From positions 374,001-438,000 of the forward strand of contig JAQFVV010006699.1 of the NCBI GenBank assembly GCA_028023455.1: DNA of 64,000 bases, read 5' to 3'. The DNA is from Epiperipatus broadwayi (Eukaryota > Onychophora > Udeonychophora > Euonychophora > Peripatidae). The notes under the pieces are model-generated. The model had not been told where the DNA came from. It worked only from the letters and a program-made list of their open reading frames with translations, and ran no database searches. Positions 12,808 to 24,835 of the stretch are shown piece after piece. Made by a program: the position numbers and the translations under genes. Position 1 is the first letter of the stretch, and the number at the start of each line of letters is the position of its first letter.

Positions 12808-13707
12808 ATGGAGATAGAAAATAATAATCAATTACCTTTTTTAGATGTTTTGATTGAAAGAAGGGAAGATGGTTCTTTATCCCATGGTATATATAAAAAA
12901 CCAACACACACTGGGAGATATCTGCATTTTTCCTCTCATCACCATCCTGCATAACTATTTTCAGTAGCAAAGACATTATTGGATAGAACAAAGAGACTTT
13001 CTGATGATAGCCATTTTCACCGGGACCTTTTTGCTACTAATAAAATGCTTCTTCATAACGGTTTTAATTACAACATTATTAATAGGGCTTATACATATCA
13101 AAAGAAAAAAGATTTTGATACATCAAAAATTAAGACAATTTTGCCATATATAAAAGGAGTAACTGATAGATTTGGTAACATTTTAAAAAATAATAATATT
13201 CACACAATTTACACTACTTATAAAAAAAATAGTGGAATATTTCCACTTCCTAAAGATAAAATTGCTTTGGAGTGTCATGGTGTATATGAAATTCCATGTA
13301 GGGTCTGTCCACATACATATATAGGACAGACTAATCGTAGAATAAATATTAGAAAGGAAGAACACATTCTGGCAGTGAGAGAAAAATCCAATTCATCAGC
13401 TATTTATTCTCATATAAAATTAACAAATCATGATATCAATTTTGAAAAAACAAATATTTTAGCAAAAATTGAACAATATGACCAGAGATTGCTAAGAGAA
13501 GCTATAGAGATTTTTAAAAGGCCCAAGAGCATAAATGAAAGATGTGAATTAAAGAAAATTAATAACATTTGGAAGAAGCTATTGGAAGAGAAAATAAATT
13601 TTAAAACTTCTCAACCAATAGAATTTAAATATGAGGAGAAAGAAAACGATAAAAACGGTTTTAAATCTCACATGCATTCTTATGATTTGAGAAAGAGGAC
13701 GCTCTGA
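12808..13707 (+). pseudogene. Penelope-like element C-terminal ORF with GIY-YIG endonuclease
   Basis: The 3' part of a retroelement polyprotein. From 12808 the frame reads [16 protein letters not shown] and then [15 protein letters not shown], the block that follows the reverse transcriptase palm in PLEs. A TAA at 12952 interrupts it. The same frame then runs open from about 12955 to a stop at 13707 (242 codons from the Met at 12979). The GIY-YIG nuclease motif is clear: GVY at residues 101-103, two cysteines in the CRVC stretch, YIG at 114-116 and the downstream NRRINIRKEEH helix. The nuclease nicks target DNA for retrotransposition. No reverse transcriptase catalytic domain is found upstream, so the copy is 5'-truncated. 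A tail with GAGGAAGG and GAAACGTC follows (about 13709-13740), as at many such 3' ends. One in-frame stop makes it inactive. Confidence 0.85.
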
Positions 13708-14059
13708 GGAAGGTACTTGATATTGTACTGAAACGTCAGCATTTAGCTTTTTCACTACACGGAATATCCCAAAAATAGTAATAATAATATGACATATATA
13801 TATATACGTGTGTGTATGTATCTTGTAAAGATTGGGAAGATCCATCTTTCCAGATAATTATGATATATATATATATATATATATATGTTAAATATACCTA
13901 TATATTGATAGAAGGAATATAAAAAAGCAGAAATGTTTTTTTTTGATTATGCATAAAGTTAGAATTATTTATTAGTAAAAAAATATCGATATTTTATTTG
14001 TTTGATATATATATTTTTTTCTTTATAAGATTATATATATATATATTAGTAATTAAACC

Positions 14060-14280
14060 ATGTTCTATGTCACCTGACCAATATAGCTTGCATAGACCAA
14101 TATGTAATGATCATTTCAATAGCTCTAAATAAGCTTATTTTTTTATTTTTGACAAATACCACAAGGCATAGCATTCAAATAATCTTTATCTATGATTGTC
14201 CCCATTCTCAGACCAGTTTTGAGCCATAGTCAACTTATGTGAGGTGCTAGGACACCAGATTTAAAAAAAACTAATTAGAA
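14060..14280 (-). repeat. Minus-strand copy of the family A hammerhead unit
   Basis: The reverse complement aligns with 12000-12160: it shares the AAGCTTATTT-type arm, GGCATAGCATTCAAAT against GGCATTCAAAT, and GATTGTCCCC. The ribozyme part is annotated separately. It ends just before the second PLE endonuclease fragment, which lies on the opposite strand. Confidence 0.65.
14198..14254 (-). ncRNA. Hammerhead ribozyme-like motif, family A, degraded
   Basis: On the minus strand GTGTCC, CCTCA, CTATGG, AAAACTGGTCTG and GGGGAC appear in the same order as in the intact motif. The outer stem GTCC/GGAC is retained. The CTGA box reads CATA and the GAAA reads AAAA, so the catalytic core is lost. Confidence 0.55.
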
Positions 14281-14293
14281 TAATAGGGTAGCT

Positions 14294-14830
14294 TTGTTTC
14301 AGAAATGTCAATTTTATAAAGATTACCTGAGGGTTGGTTACTCTGATAAATTTGTTAAAAGTATTTTATTTAATAGTAATATTTGTAAGGATGTAAAGGA
14401 TAAAGAAAAATATGATTTTATTTCTTTGCCATTTAAATTCTCTTCTTATAAAATTGTATGTAGAAATAATAAATTGTTTGGAAATAAGAAAATTGCTTGA
14501 AAAAGGGGTGTTACATTGAATAATTTATTAAATAATACAAAAGAAATTTTTGATAGACTTTTCCTGGTGTAGTATATTTTATCCCTTGTTTATTTTGTAA
14601 CAAGGTACACATAGGTCAGAGTAGTTTGAGTTTAAATGAAAGGATAAAGGTTCATAAAAGTAGAGTTAAAATAGATATCTTCGTTCTGCTTTGTATGTCC
14701 ATGAAAAGAGCCACACAATTAATTTTGATGAAGCTAAGGTTGTCTTCTCCATTTATCATTTAAGAGAGTTTACTATATGAAGGCATTTATTAAAGTTATT
14801 ATAATTTAGTAATAAAACCTCTCATTAGAT
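14294..14830 (+). pseudogene. Penelope-like element fragment with GIY-YIG endonuclease, frameshifted
   Basis: A 68-codon frame at 14294-14500 precedes, in another frame (about 14560-14680), GVVYFIPCLFCNKVHIGQSS. This is a GIY-YIG endonuclease: GVVY stands for GIY and HIG for YIG, with the paired cysteines of the PLE type. The expected continuation, VHEKSHTINFDEAKVV, appears after a further frameshift near 14690. The domain order is right but at least two frame breaks and stops make it a pseudogene. It is a different subfamily from the ORF at 12979, judging by the motif residues. It follows a minus-strand hammerhead unit at 14060-14280. Confidence 0.7.
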
Positions 14831-14839
14831 TCAGAAAAT

Positions 14840-16390
14840 AAATAAACATGATATGGATGGATATATCAATTGTTTTGGCAATAATTGAGGACCCATTTAC
14901 CATAAAAGTGAGCAATAAAAAGTCTGTATTTAACATGCCATGAGAAAGAAATTTTGATTAGAAAATATATATTTTGAATTAGCATAGTGTAAGAAGAATG
15001 TTGATATTTTTTGATTGTAAAGTTAGTATAATCCTGCTTTAGAGAATGTATTTTTCATATCGAACCATTTGATGTCATCAAATAAAATTATTATTACTAT
15101 TGGGTAATTTTTAATTATTGCATCTTATTTATTCTTAAAGAGTAAGTGATCTCCATTGAAATATAAATGTGACCTAATAAGCATATTGTTACCAAATGAC
15201 ATAAACATAAAGGTTATGGAAATCAGGTAAAAAACTTATAATATAAGGATAGGTAGTATGTTTTGTTGTTTTATTGTTATTATCATTCTTAAAAAAAGGA
15301 GAAGTTATAGATCATAGATAAAGATATATCACTTGTTTTACTTTAAGCAACTTTGAGATATAAGTATAATGTATATATTTACTTAATGGAATTCAAGGGG
15401 ATTTGAACACAGACTTTCATTCCCTACAGTCATATTGAATAGAGTGACTAACTGCAGTCATCTTGCAAATCTGGATTTTAATTCCCTTTAATTATAGCAA
15501 CTTTGGAATTTTTATTTTTAATCACATATCAGTATAATTGGGTCATTGCGCAATACTTCTGTTTATTAATTAAATTACTTTTACCCTGATAATATTTAAA
15601 TACTAATGATTAATTACACCAACAATAATAAGCAGTTATAATATAGAACCTTAATAATTTACAGATATTAAATAAATTCTTTAAATTTAATTTTTTTTAA
15701 TATGAATTAGATTCAATAAAATAAAACCTTCGTTTCTACTTTATATTTTGGCATGCCATCAAGTCTAATTAGTTGTTTTTAAAGCTAAACCTGAGAGTAA
15801 CCTATTGAAGTATTGAGAGACATTTTAAAGATGAATTCATTTTTTGTTTATGTTATGAGTTTGATTTAGTTCGTTATAAGGTGTCACTTCATCCGCTAAC
15901 CCGTTATTATTTCAAGCGCCAGTGAAATAAAGACAAAGCTGAGAAAGATTGTTGTTCTTTATTATTTATTATATAATTAAGCTGCCAATTTTCTGTAATG
16001 ATGATCTAGATGTATAGAATTTAAAGGCATTTAAAGTAGGAAAATTTTATATGGGATTTTAAAAATTATCGTTCTCATTCGCGCTCATTGCTAGTTATAT
16101 ACTATTTTGTTTTGAGGTAGTTGTTTTTTCATTTTCATATTATTATAGTTTGGGTATTAGCAAACCTGAATCATTGAATTTTGTTGTACAATTTGTAATC
16201 AAATCTTTGGGATATAATAAAAATTATATCATTATCGTCCTATATACTATTTCACTTTAGCATTCACTTGTGATGTGTATTTGTTAGTAAAGAATTTGCC
16301 TTTCTATTTTACCTTTTCAACTTGGAACAATTTCTGGTGCGTATTGTTAAAAATGAACCTTGCCACCCTGTGTGATTACAATATATAGTC
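14840..16390. other. AT-rich DNA, possible primer-binding-site-like word
   Basis: No gene is recognised. Near 15915-15924 the plus strand reads CAAGCGCCAGTG, whose complement CACTGGCGCTTG resembles an LTR end followed by a tRNA-Lys-type primer site. No LTR partner was found, so it is left unassigned. Confidence 0.25.
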
Positions 16391-16392
16391 AT

Positions 16393-16515
16393 TAAAACCA
16401 GTAACTACTTAGATATTCACAATATCAGTAACAATCAGCAATAGCAAACTGTTGTCAGGACTATCTCTTTTTAATGGTAAAGGTAGAATCCACCTTTATT
16501 TATGATTAAGTATAT
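16393..16515 (+). repeat. Interspersed repeat, copy 2 (first copy at 3847)
   Basis: Homologous to 3847-3965 over about 120 bp, without the adjacent long TA array. No coding content. Confidence 0.6.
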
Positions 16516-16725
16516 TTATATAGACACTGAAAATTGTAACTTCGCCACAGAGATTGAAATTATTCAGTTAAGGAATTCTAAATAATTGACCTTAAGCAGG
16601 TAAATAGAATGTGTTTTAAATGCATACTAAATAATAGGTCAATTATAACATTACAAACTGCAATTATAATTTTCAAATCGCACACAAATTATGAGTTAAA
16701 TAATAAGTGTAATAATGATCGAGGG

Positions 16726-16731
16726 TCTCTC

Positions 16732-16769
<38 letters not shown>

Positions 16770-16783
16770 AAATATATATATAT

Positions 16784-16820
<37 letters not shown>
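16726..16820. repeat. (CT)n followed by (TA)n compound microsatellite
   Basis: About 20 CT units (16726-16768, one interruption) followed by TA units from 16771 with one break. The LTR-like segment at 16821 starts directly after it. Confidence 0.95.
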
Positions 16821-16823
<3 letters not shown>

Positions 16824-17376
16824 GATGATCACACACACTGCGATCACACATGTGTACATTTAATATATAGTGTAATATTAAATGTGAGTTTTATGTAAAC
16901 TAAGTTATAGAAATTTGATAATAAAGTCAGGAAAATAAAATGAGTTTATTTTAAGTTAAGTTTTAATTAAAAAATCAAAATGGCAGTGAGGAATGCAAGT
17001 AATTAAAAAATCAATTATGGTAATTAAAGAAAGTGAAGGAAGGTAAGCAACCAAGATCCTTATCTTCCACCGTCAAATGTTAACTTTTTTAAATGTAAAA
17101 TTAGTAAAGTTAAGGCATAGTAAAATAACATCACCGAAGTTGATGATTAAATCTTAAAGGGAAAGGTAAATAAAAAGGGATTAATGATTGTAGAATTAGC
17201 AATCATAAATTTCAGTCGCAATTATAAATAAAAATAAATAGATTTATAAAAAAAGATAAAGATCATCTCTTCAAACTACACATGTGAATGCATGAAATAT
17301 ATGTATGGATATGTGAAGGTAATAAAGAGTGTGCAAATAAAAAAAAATATTTCATTAAAAAGAAATGGAAGTAAAT

Positions 17377-17407
<31 letters not shown>

Positions 17408-18592
17408 CAAGAAGAAAATTTTATGTATTTTATTAAAGTAAAATAAATGTGTGAAATGTAATTAATGACATTCCAAAAACAATCAAGAAGATAAGAAAAG
17501 GATTATGGGACAATTAAGAAGAAATTGTAAAAGAAGTAGCCATGTTGGAGTTGATCTTGAGTCTGCTGACCTGACAGACAGAGTTCGAGAGCTGTGAACA
17601 AAAATGTACCAAGTTGAAACATTGATAATGCAGGCTAAAGAGGCCACAACGGCTGCCAGTTAATCCACACTCACCTTAGGTGTAAAGTCATCTTCCGCGT
17701 ATAGTAATAGTAGAGATAGCGCCTGCCTGATGGTTCACTTTCCCTGTCCTGGAAGCCTCAAGAATACGATCTAAGTAAGCTGCAAGAAAGAATCCAAACG
17801 GATCCCAAGAATTCCATCTCTACAAAAAAAGTGGAGTAATCCACAGGATGGATAATAATTCCCTTGTCAATGTCCAGAAAACCTAGGTAAAGTAACTTTA
17901 ATATAACACACATGCACACACTTTCGTAAATGGCCACATTAATTAAAAAATGCAATTGCAAATGTGAATCTGAATGAAAATAATTAGTAGTTTTCTTTAC
18001 CAAAAAATACGTAAGAAAAGACTATGAACTATAAAATATCTACAGATAAATATTTAGTATCAAAGAATTATCATTTTAGGCGAACACGGTTAATTAAATT
18101 AAATATAATATGTGTTATTTAAATGATTGCTTGTTTTATGTTGAAGTATTATATTTTAATGTTTATGAAGGTATTATATTAAACAATATTTATTTATAAA
18201 TAGCTCCTTAAGTCTCGTCTTTCCTTCTTCACCATACAAATTATAATGATATACATGTAGGGTTTATAAAATACTAATTAGACATTTATTCTAGTAAAAG
18301 TACACGTGTCAATATAGTACAGTAATAGTAAATCTCGCAAAAATTATAAATATTTCAAGTGCTGGATTATTTTAAATAAATCATTCTTATGAATGAATAT
18401 CCAGCAGCCGAAGAAGCTTCTGATCGGGAAAGATAATACTGAAATATTCCATTGGTAATCTCAGTATTCAATCAGGAATATAGACTTAGTTAATGAGTCT
18501 ATATTTGCTTCTTTGCTTGATGTAACAGTCTTGTTGATTGTAAAATGTAAATTAAAACATTTACAAACGGTCGAAAAGGTAATTCTGTTACT
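16821..18592. repeat. Candidate degenerate solo LTR bounded by TA tracts
   Basis: The segment starts TGTGATGATC directly after a (TA)n tract and ends ...CTGTTACT directly before another TA run. This resembles the TGTAAC...GTTACA architecture of the 2 kb LTRs at 19308 and 36262 with end mutations. The interior is less AT-rich than its surroundings around 17540-17800. No second copy lies in the window, so this rests on the ends alone. Confidence 0.35.
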
Positions 18593-18621
18593 ATATATAT
18601 ATATATATATATATAGGAGTG

Positions 18622-18926
18622 TATGATAAACAAAACAAGTTATAAATTTCGTAAATTGCTTTTAGCTTGCATTTTATGATCACTAGATGGAGCTTTATTT
18701 ATAGCTCATAACAAGCTTTGTTTACATAAACACAGGGATAGAATTCAATATCTCTTTCATTGCCTCCCACCTCTGGACTATGGGTTCTAGCTAGTTGGCT
18801 CACATCAGTGAAGTGTTGGAAGACTAGAAAGCTTGTTAGGAGCTATTGGTAAAACTCCATCTAGTCATCATAAAATGCAAGCTAAAAGCAAGTTATAAAA
18901 TTTATAACTTGTTTTGTTTATCATAA
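18622..18926. repeat. Foldback with a hammerhead-like motif in its loop
   Basis: Arms at 18622-18718 and 18833-18926 are near-perfect inverted copies; the left contains TGATAAACAAAACAAGTTAT and AGCTTGCATTTTATGAT, and the right holds their complements. The loop of about 110 bp carries a minus-strand hammerhead-like motif (18761-18824). Confidence 0.85.
18761..18824 (-). ncRNA. Hammerhead ribozyme-like motif, family A, in foldback loop
   Basis: On the minus strand the CTGATG box is followed by GAGCCAACTAGCT and GAAC, aligning with the copy at 19134-19190. The position after CTGATG is T instead of A, and the bases after GAA are changed, so activity is doubtful. It retains GTCTTCCAACACTTCA as the 5' strand of stem I. 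Confidence 0.5.
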
Positions 18927-18959
18927 ATGTACCTTTGAATGTTTTTACAATGATATATA

Positions 18960-19290
18960 TTGCAGAGGCTTTTATTATATGGTGAAACTGAACTGATTTC
19001 AGACCCATATAGCTATCTAGTTTGTTTAGTTGGATTTGAAAACATTACATGTCTGAAAACTTTTATGCTTTCATACTGCTAGAAACATGTTTGATAAATT
19101 CTGATTTTAGAGTTAGTATTTAGATCTAGTTTCTAGTCTTCCAACTCTTCACTGATGTGAGCCAACTAGCTCAAAACCATGATTGGGAGGTGCAAGACAA
19201 CGAAAGAGATATTGAATTCTATCTCTCTCAGCATTTATATAAACAAAGCTTGTTAGGAGCTATTGGTAAAGCTCCAGGTAGTGAATGATA
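18960..19290 (+). repeat. Family A hammerhead-bearing unit, plus-strand copy
   Basis: The unit contains GACCCATATAGCTA, ACATGTCTGAAAA, AGATCTAGT and then the ribozyme-like motif. It parallels 11860-12116 and 54300-54610, which carry related words in the same order. It ends in GCTTGTTAGGAGCTATTGGT, which also occurs in the neighbouring foldback, and then a TA tract. Confidence 0.65.
19134..19190 (+). ncRNA. Hammerhead ribozyme-like motif, family A, with co-varied stems
   Basis: GTCTT pairs with AAGAC as the outer stem I, where the intact copy has GTCCC/GGGAC. Stem II is GAGC/GCTC with loop CAACTA, where the intact copy has GACC/GGTC with loop CATA. The CTGATG box is kept, but its last A is T and the GAA box reads AAA. 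Stems preserved by different base pairs argue for past selection on the structure. Confidence 0.6.
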
Positions 19291-19307
19291 TATATATATA
19301 TATATAT

Positions 19308-21494
19308 TGTAACGAGCACAGACATTCGTTACATTGTTTTTTTTATATATTATTAAACAAGTTAAAATAAGAAGTTCGCATTTAAAAATTTTCTTTAAGA
19401 ATTAAAAATTGAAATTAAATATCATCTTAAACTTGTACATGTTAAATCGCACAGATAATGAAAAATTATTAAAATAAAACTTTATTAAAGAAAAAGTATT
19501 TTAAAACTAAATTTTAAAAAGATTTGGAGATAAAATTATATCTTTAAATTTATCTTTAAATATATTTTTGATTTGGAAAACAGGGTAATTAATCAGAAAT
19601 GGAAATGATTGTTAATTAGTTAAATGTAAACCAGCCTTGGGCATTTAAATGTAAAAACATCAGTCAGATATGAAAACAATAGAAACTGTTAGCAAATAAG
19701 AAGAAATCCCTATGGAATCGGACCGCAGCGAAAGGACCATCGCATCGGTGACATAATGTAAATTCAATCCTTCACATTAATATAAAAAGGACAAGTTTGG
19801 AAATTATTAATTAGTGATTGGAAATTGATTATTATGATGTGACTATATGTATTAGTATGGAGTTGAGGTGAAGGAATTGACAGACGCACGGTCAATTCTT
19901 TCAGCTGTTAAAGAAAAGAGAAATGAACTATCGTTTCCTACATTGAGGACCAATTAAACTAAAAAACCTCTGAATGAATAAATAAAACAACGGCTAAATG
20001 GATACCAATCTTAGGACGGCGTGGGAATTCACGTTCATGGCAAGCAACGGATAAAGATGAACTTTTTAAACTGTAAGAACTTTTATAAATAATGAACATT
20101 AAATTAAAAATTTCCATATTTAAATGATTGCAATATTATCCTATCTGACCAACTTAATTTATTAATAATGTTATTTGATGTATTTTTTATTTATTTATTT
20201 AAAATCATTTCCATTTATTTAATTTTGTTCTTTAAGTTTTATTATGATTTCTGTTTTCCGTTACGTTAAATTATATCAATGTTAAACTTAAGTCGGACGT
20301 GAATGGCTGTATAGATTTGTAAAGTTATATTAGGGGAGGGTAATCTTAGGTTATTTGTTTCGTGGTTAAATTGGGTCAATGGATTGGATATATTGGTGTG
20401 ATTAGTAGATGTAATATTGATTCGCTACGGGCAGAATCGCTTCATACGCCTCACACTTCCGTTTGCCTATGGAAGGAATTATAAGTCGGATACCGCAGTT
20501 CCTTTCTATGGAGTTTTTTGTTTTATTGCTCTTCTTTGCAGATAGATGTAATATTCCTTTCTCATGAGAAGCAATTTCTTCTCTTAACTTTTTGTGCCAC
20601 CATATTTCGTATTACATTGAATGCATCGATATATCAGATGGATTGATGCCAGTTTGACTACGAATTTTAACCTAAGGTTAAATAGGGATAGAATGTTTAT
20701 TTTCAAAAGCAAATTTATGTGGTCTATTCATACTCGATCCTAAATAGAAATGCATTAAATTTAAGTTGTTTATAGACGCTTGCATGGATTGTTTATTGGT
20801 TAACTATGTTTTGCGTTTCCATATTTGATCAAAATATATAGACATTCGATAAATAATGATACCTTACGTGAGTATCAAAAATGTATTTATTCGGATGTCT
20901 TTTAAGTTATTGGTGACAATGCAAGTATCTTATGGTGAATACTATTGGGTTACATATAAATTTCCCTCCGCAACTGTCAGTAATCAATAATTTTGTATTT
21001 TGATCGTTTATGTTTACTTTGAAATGTTTTTGACCGTGAAATCTATGTAACCGATCTATAGTCAACATTGTAAACAAGCTTTCATAAATTTATATGTGCG
21101 AACTTAATTAAAATGTAAAATTATAATATAATAGTAATTAAATGTAAATTAAAGCAAAGTTAAAAATAATGTTAAATGTTAAAATGTAAACTGATACTAA
21201 AACAATTTTAAATCTTATATATATGTGCGTAAATAAATTTTTGTATGTTAATTACTGGCAGTGGCTTATTTTATTCTTTTTTTTATATATACTCTTAGAT
21301 TATCTTATTAAATCTCTGCTATTCCACTGAGCTAGTGACATGGGCTAACGACCGGAATCAAAATTTAAAAAAAAAAAAAAAAATTTTTTTTTGACTGACG
21401 TATCTGCCTACTTTATAAATTTTTCTAGGTTCAAATGCCTAGATGGCGCCCTGTAGTGCAGATTGCGTTAAGTCGCTTTCTCCGGATTGTTACA
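19308..21494. mobile_element. Candidate solo LTR, 2.19 kb, TGTAAC...GTTACA
   Basis: The segment begins TGTAACGAGC inside a TA tract and ends CCGGATTGTTACA directly before another TA tract. Ends are 6 bp inverted (TGTAAC/GTTACA), the same as in the Gypsy-type LTRs at 36262-38316 and 42466-44517, and the length is similar. Flanking ATAT on both sides is compatible with a 4 bp target duplication but is uninformative within TA repeats. No coding frame lies inside. It is likely the product of LTR-LTR recombination of a related but different family, as the interior is not obviously similar to the 36 kb element. Orientation is unknown. Confidence 0.65.
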
Positions 21495-21512
21495 ATATAT
21501 ATATATATATAA

Positions 21513-22875
21513 TATTCAGATTTACTGTTAATCAATGTATTAAAAAAATAAAGAAGTTTGTTAATTTTGCTTGCTTTTTACTTTTTTATTTTCAATTGAT
21601 CCATGGATAATGGAGATCTTGAAATACAAAGTTAACTTGATAACCATAGCAACCTAATGCTTTAAAATAATATTGTTTACTGCAAATTATAGCTTCAAAA
21701 TCGTAAATTTGTTGCAATCAATCTCAGAAAAAAATAGAAACAAATAAATAAATATAGAGATTTTGAAAATAGTTAAGTATATCACAAAAGATTACTTGAC
21801 CAAAATCAACATTATCATTAAATATATGCATTTCACTTTCTGTTATTGCAAGCACCATAGCAACACCTATTACACAATTCAACATTTTGTGTTTCACATG
21901 TGTTTGTTTGTAAATTAATTTGGAAGAAAATTATTATAAAAAAACATGTAAAAATATATCCATTAGTATGTATCAAAATTGTAATATAAATTTTTTATTT
22001 TGGTTTAAAATGACAAAATCATATCGAAATTAGATTTCATTTTCAATGTATCCAATTTTTTTTTAAATTTTCATTTCACTTACAAAAAGGAGGCAAAACT
22101 TTCTAGAACATATCATTCATCATTGAGTTTTATTTGAGTGATTTTAAATAGTTGTTTGAAAGTGATGATGTCATTAAGATTATATTATAAATAGAACTGA
22201 GACACTGTAACTTGAGTTCTTATCATTTTGTCATTGCATAAATCTGATCATTTTTTTCTTTATCTTAAAAAAATTATTAAATTTTATTGTTTAAATAGTT
22301 AAGTCATAAAACTATGGAAGAATAAAAATTTTAACTATCTGCCCATTCAATGGGGCAGCTTGCTGATGAAATTTCAGAGGAAATAACAAAAATGTGAAGA
22401 AAAGTCCCATCAAAAATGCCTTGTATGTCAGCTACATAAATTTATTCTGTGTTTAAAAATCCAGAATTGCATTCATTTATTTGTGAGGATATAAACCCTA
22501 TTAAGTTCTTTGGATATTGTATTTCAAATCAATATAATGTACAAGATTGATTAATTCAACTTATCTTATAATAAGCAATTTAAACTTCACTTTCATAAGT
22601 CGAAAAAGAAAGGAAAAAACTAGTAATAATTCTTCACTTAATTTTACCGAATTGTGTCTTTGCACATTTTTGGCAGTAAAAAAGGAAAATTAAAGCAACC
22701 ACTCATGTGTAATTTTGCATCTGTTGTCTTCAAAGCTGGATATTTATATACTTGAAAGGAGGCATTGAAAGTTAAACTGAAAGGAATTAAATTCGAAACT
22801 GTGTCAGTTATTACAAGTGTTTATCTCTTCTATTCAAAAGAAATTCATCTCTACACTTTAGGATTGGATGTAAAG
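21513..22875 (+). repeat. 1.3 kb direct repeat, copy 1
   Basis: Collinear with 28106-29404. Many shared blocks, such as GGAGGCAAAACTTTCTAGAA, AACTGAGACACTGTAACTTG and CAATGGGGCAGCTTGCTGAT. This copy has about 60 extra bases near 21560-21630. A TATTATAAATAG word lies in the middle. No open frame. Ends lack TG...CA, so LTR identity is not shown. Confidence 0.85.
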
Positions 22876-22933
22876 TACCAGAAGGTATGATAGTGAGTGA
22901 ATGTGGATAGACTTTTACTTATATTTGGTATGA

Positions 22934-22937
<4 letters not shown>

Positions 22938-22999
<62 letters not shown>
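22938..22999. repeat. (TA)n microsatellite
   Basis: TA tract with one AATATA break. Confidence 0.95.
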
Positions 23000-23001
<2 letters not shown>

Positions 23002-24830
23002 GCAAGAATATGTAAATGATATATATAGGCATGATAGAATTCACAAGAGATTTATTTATTTTCTCATTTACGCTTTTATCTAATGATTTATGTTAGTACA
23101 AACTGTTATTTCCAAATATTTAAGTTTTTGCATGTTCAAAATTTAACTTAGGAATATCGGATAGAAAAGAGGTTTAAATTATAACAGATTTTTTTATGTT
23201 TGTTTGTTTATTTATTATTACATTAATGAATAAATAGAGTTCTTTTTTATTTCATCACATTTTTAACAGAATCTACAATATTTCAAATCACTTCTTCTGT
23301 TTTCATATAGTGTTGTTGTCATGGTACATAATTACAGTTCCACACATATTTTATTATTTTTTTGATTTTACTTAATTGCAAAACATCGATTGATATTCCT
23401 TTATATTCTATTATTACCGTTATTCATTTTTATTTTATAAACCAATAAATTTAGAATTGATTTAAAATCAGGTGAATCTGTTTAATTATTTCTTTGAATG
23501 GCAAGATAATTTTGGTATTTAAAATGTGGTACAAGTTTCAAACTCATTTTGGAAAGTGAACTAGAATTAGATATATGATGTATTTTATACGTCATTTTTA
23601 TAATCTTATTACATATAAGTTTTATATTTATTAATGTATTCAAATATTTGTTTATTTATTTAAATCAATATTATTAGTAAAATAATTTTATTAGCTCAGA
23701 TTTGATTACCTATTGGCTTACTTTTTCTAGTTAAAAAATCTTAATCGATTGTTTTCTGTCATTAGTCGGTATGATTTATTTTAATTACTTTTAAATTTCT
23801 TTGAACCATAAATTTCATTGACTAACTTAACCAAATATTATCTTTGGCTTGGATAACTACCAATTATGGTCATATATAGCTTAATTGTTACAAAATCCAT
23901 TTTATAATAGAATGATTAGAGACTTAAGTGAATAAATAATATGAGCGATGGTAATTCAGTAAATATCCAATGGAAAGTTAGAATATATTTTATATAATGT
24001 GATTGGTTACGGTAAAATGTGAATAAGCTAATGGAAGTGATTGATATTAAATTCTCCTGAAGTATTTCATTTTAGAATACAAATGTAGCAACAATAGCAC
24101 ACTAGTGTAGGATACAAATGAAATGTGTATATTATATTTAATATTTTATTGAAAAAGGTATAAATTTGAGTAAAGGTTTATTTTGTTTAAACATTAAACA
24201 TAGTGTATAGGTTTACCAAAATGTTTTCCAAAAAGGAATTGTAATTATTTTAGAAATGAGTTGATTTAAATAGAATATCATTAAATATTGAGATAAAGTT
24301 GAATTACTAAACATAATATTAAATTAATAAAGTATGTTGAATTTAGTTTTATTCAATTGTCAATTGAGTAGATATCTTAAGCACATATCATTATTTATAT
24401 GGCGATGATATACAATTTCACTTCTTATCGTTGTTTACTTTGTACATGTGATAAATTTGTTGATGTTTGGAGCAGTGATATGGTTGGCATTATTTCCTTT
24501 CAAACATTATCTAGATGAATTAGTTATAATAGAGATTGTTATTAGTATTTTATGATAGTGTAGTGGACAATTTAAATAATTGTATATTGGAAAAATTATC
24601 AGTGCCAAATATGACCAAGCTTGAGCTAGATAATTGTACACAAGTTATTACAGAGTCACTATTTATTAATGTATGTTTTGCTTAGTAATAAAGAATATTA
24701 GCCTTGAGGGCATTTGTTTGTGTTAAATGTTGATTAAACAAATGTAGACAGGTAGTGAAATAGAAAATCCATTATTATTGTGGCAAAGTAACTACCCTAT
24801 GCTAGCTAATGATGGTCGTATACCAGTGGT
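23000..24830. other. AT-rich non-coding DNA inside the 1.3 kb direct-repeat pair
   Basis: No frame or motif is recognised between the first direct repeat and the primer-site-like words. Confidence 0.35.
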
Positions 24831-24835
24831 AATTA

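Noticed and set aside
22357-22385. CTGATGAAATTTCAGAGGAAAT as a hammerhead core (also in the repeat near 28895)
   Set aside because: The segment between the two boxes cannot form stem II and no stem I partner exists.
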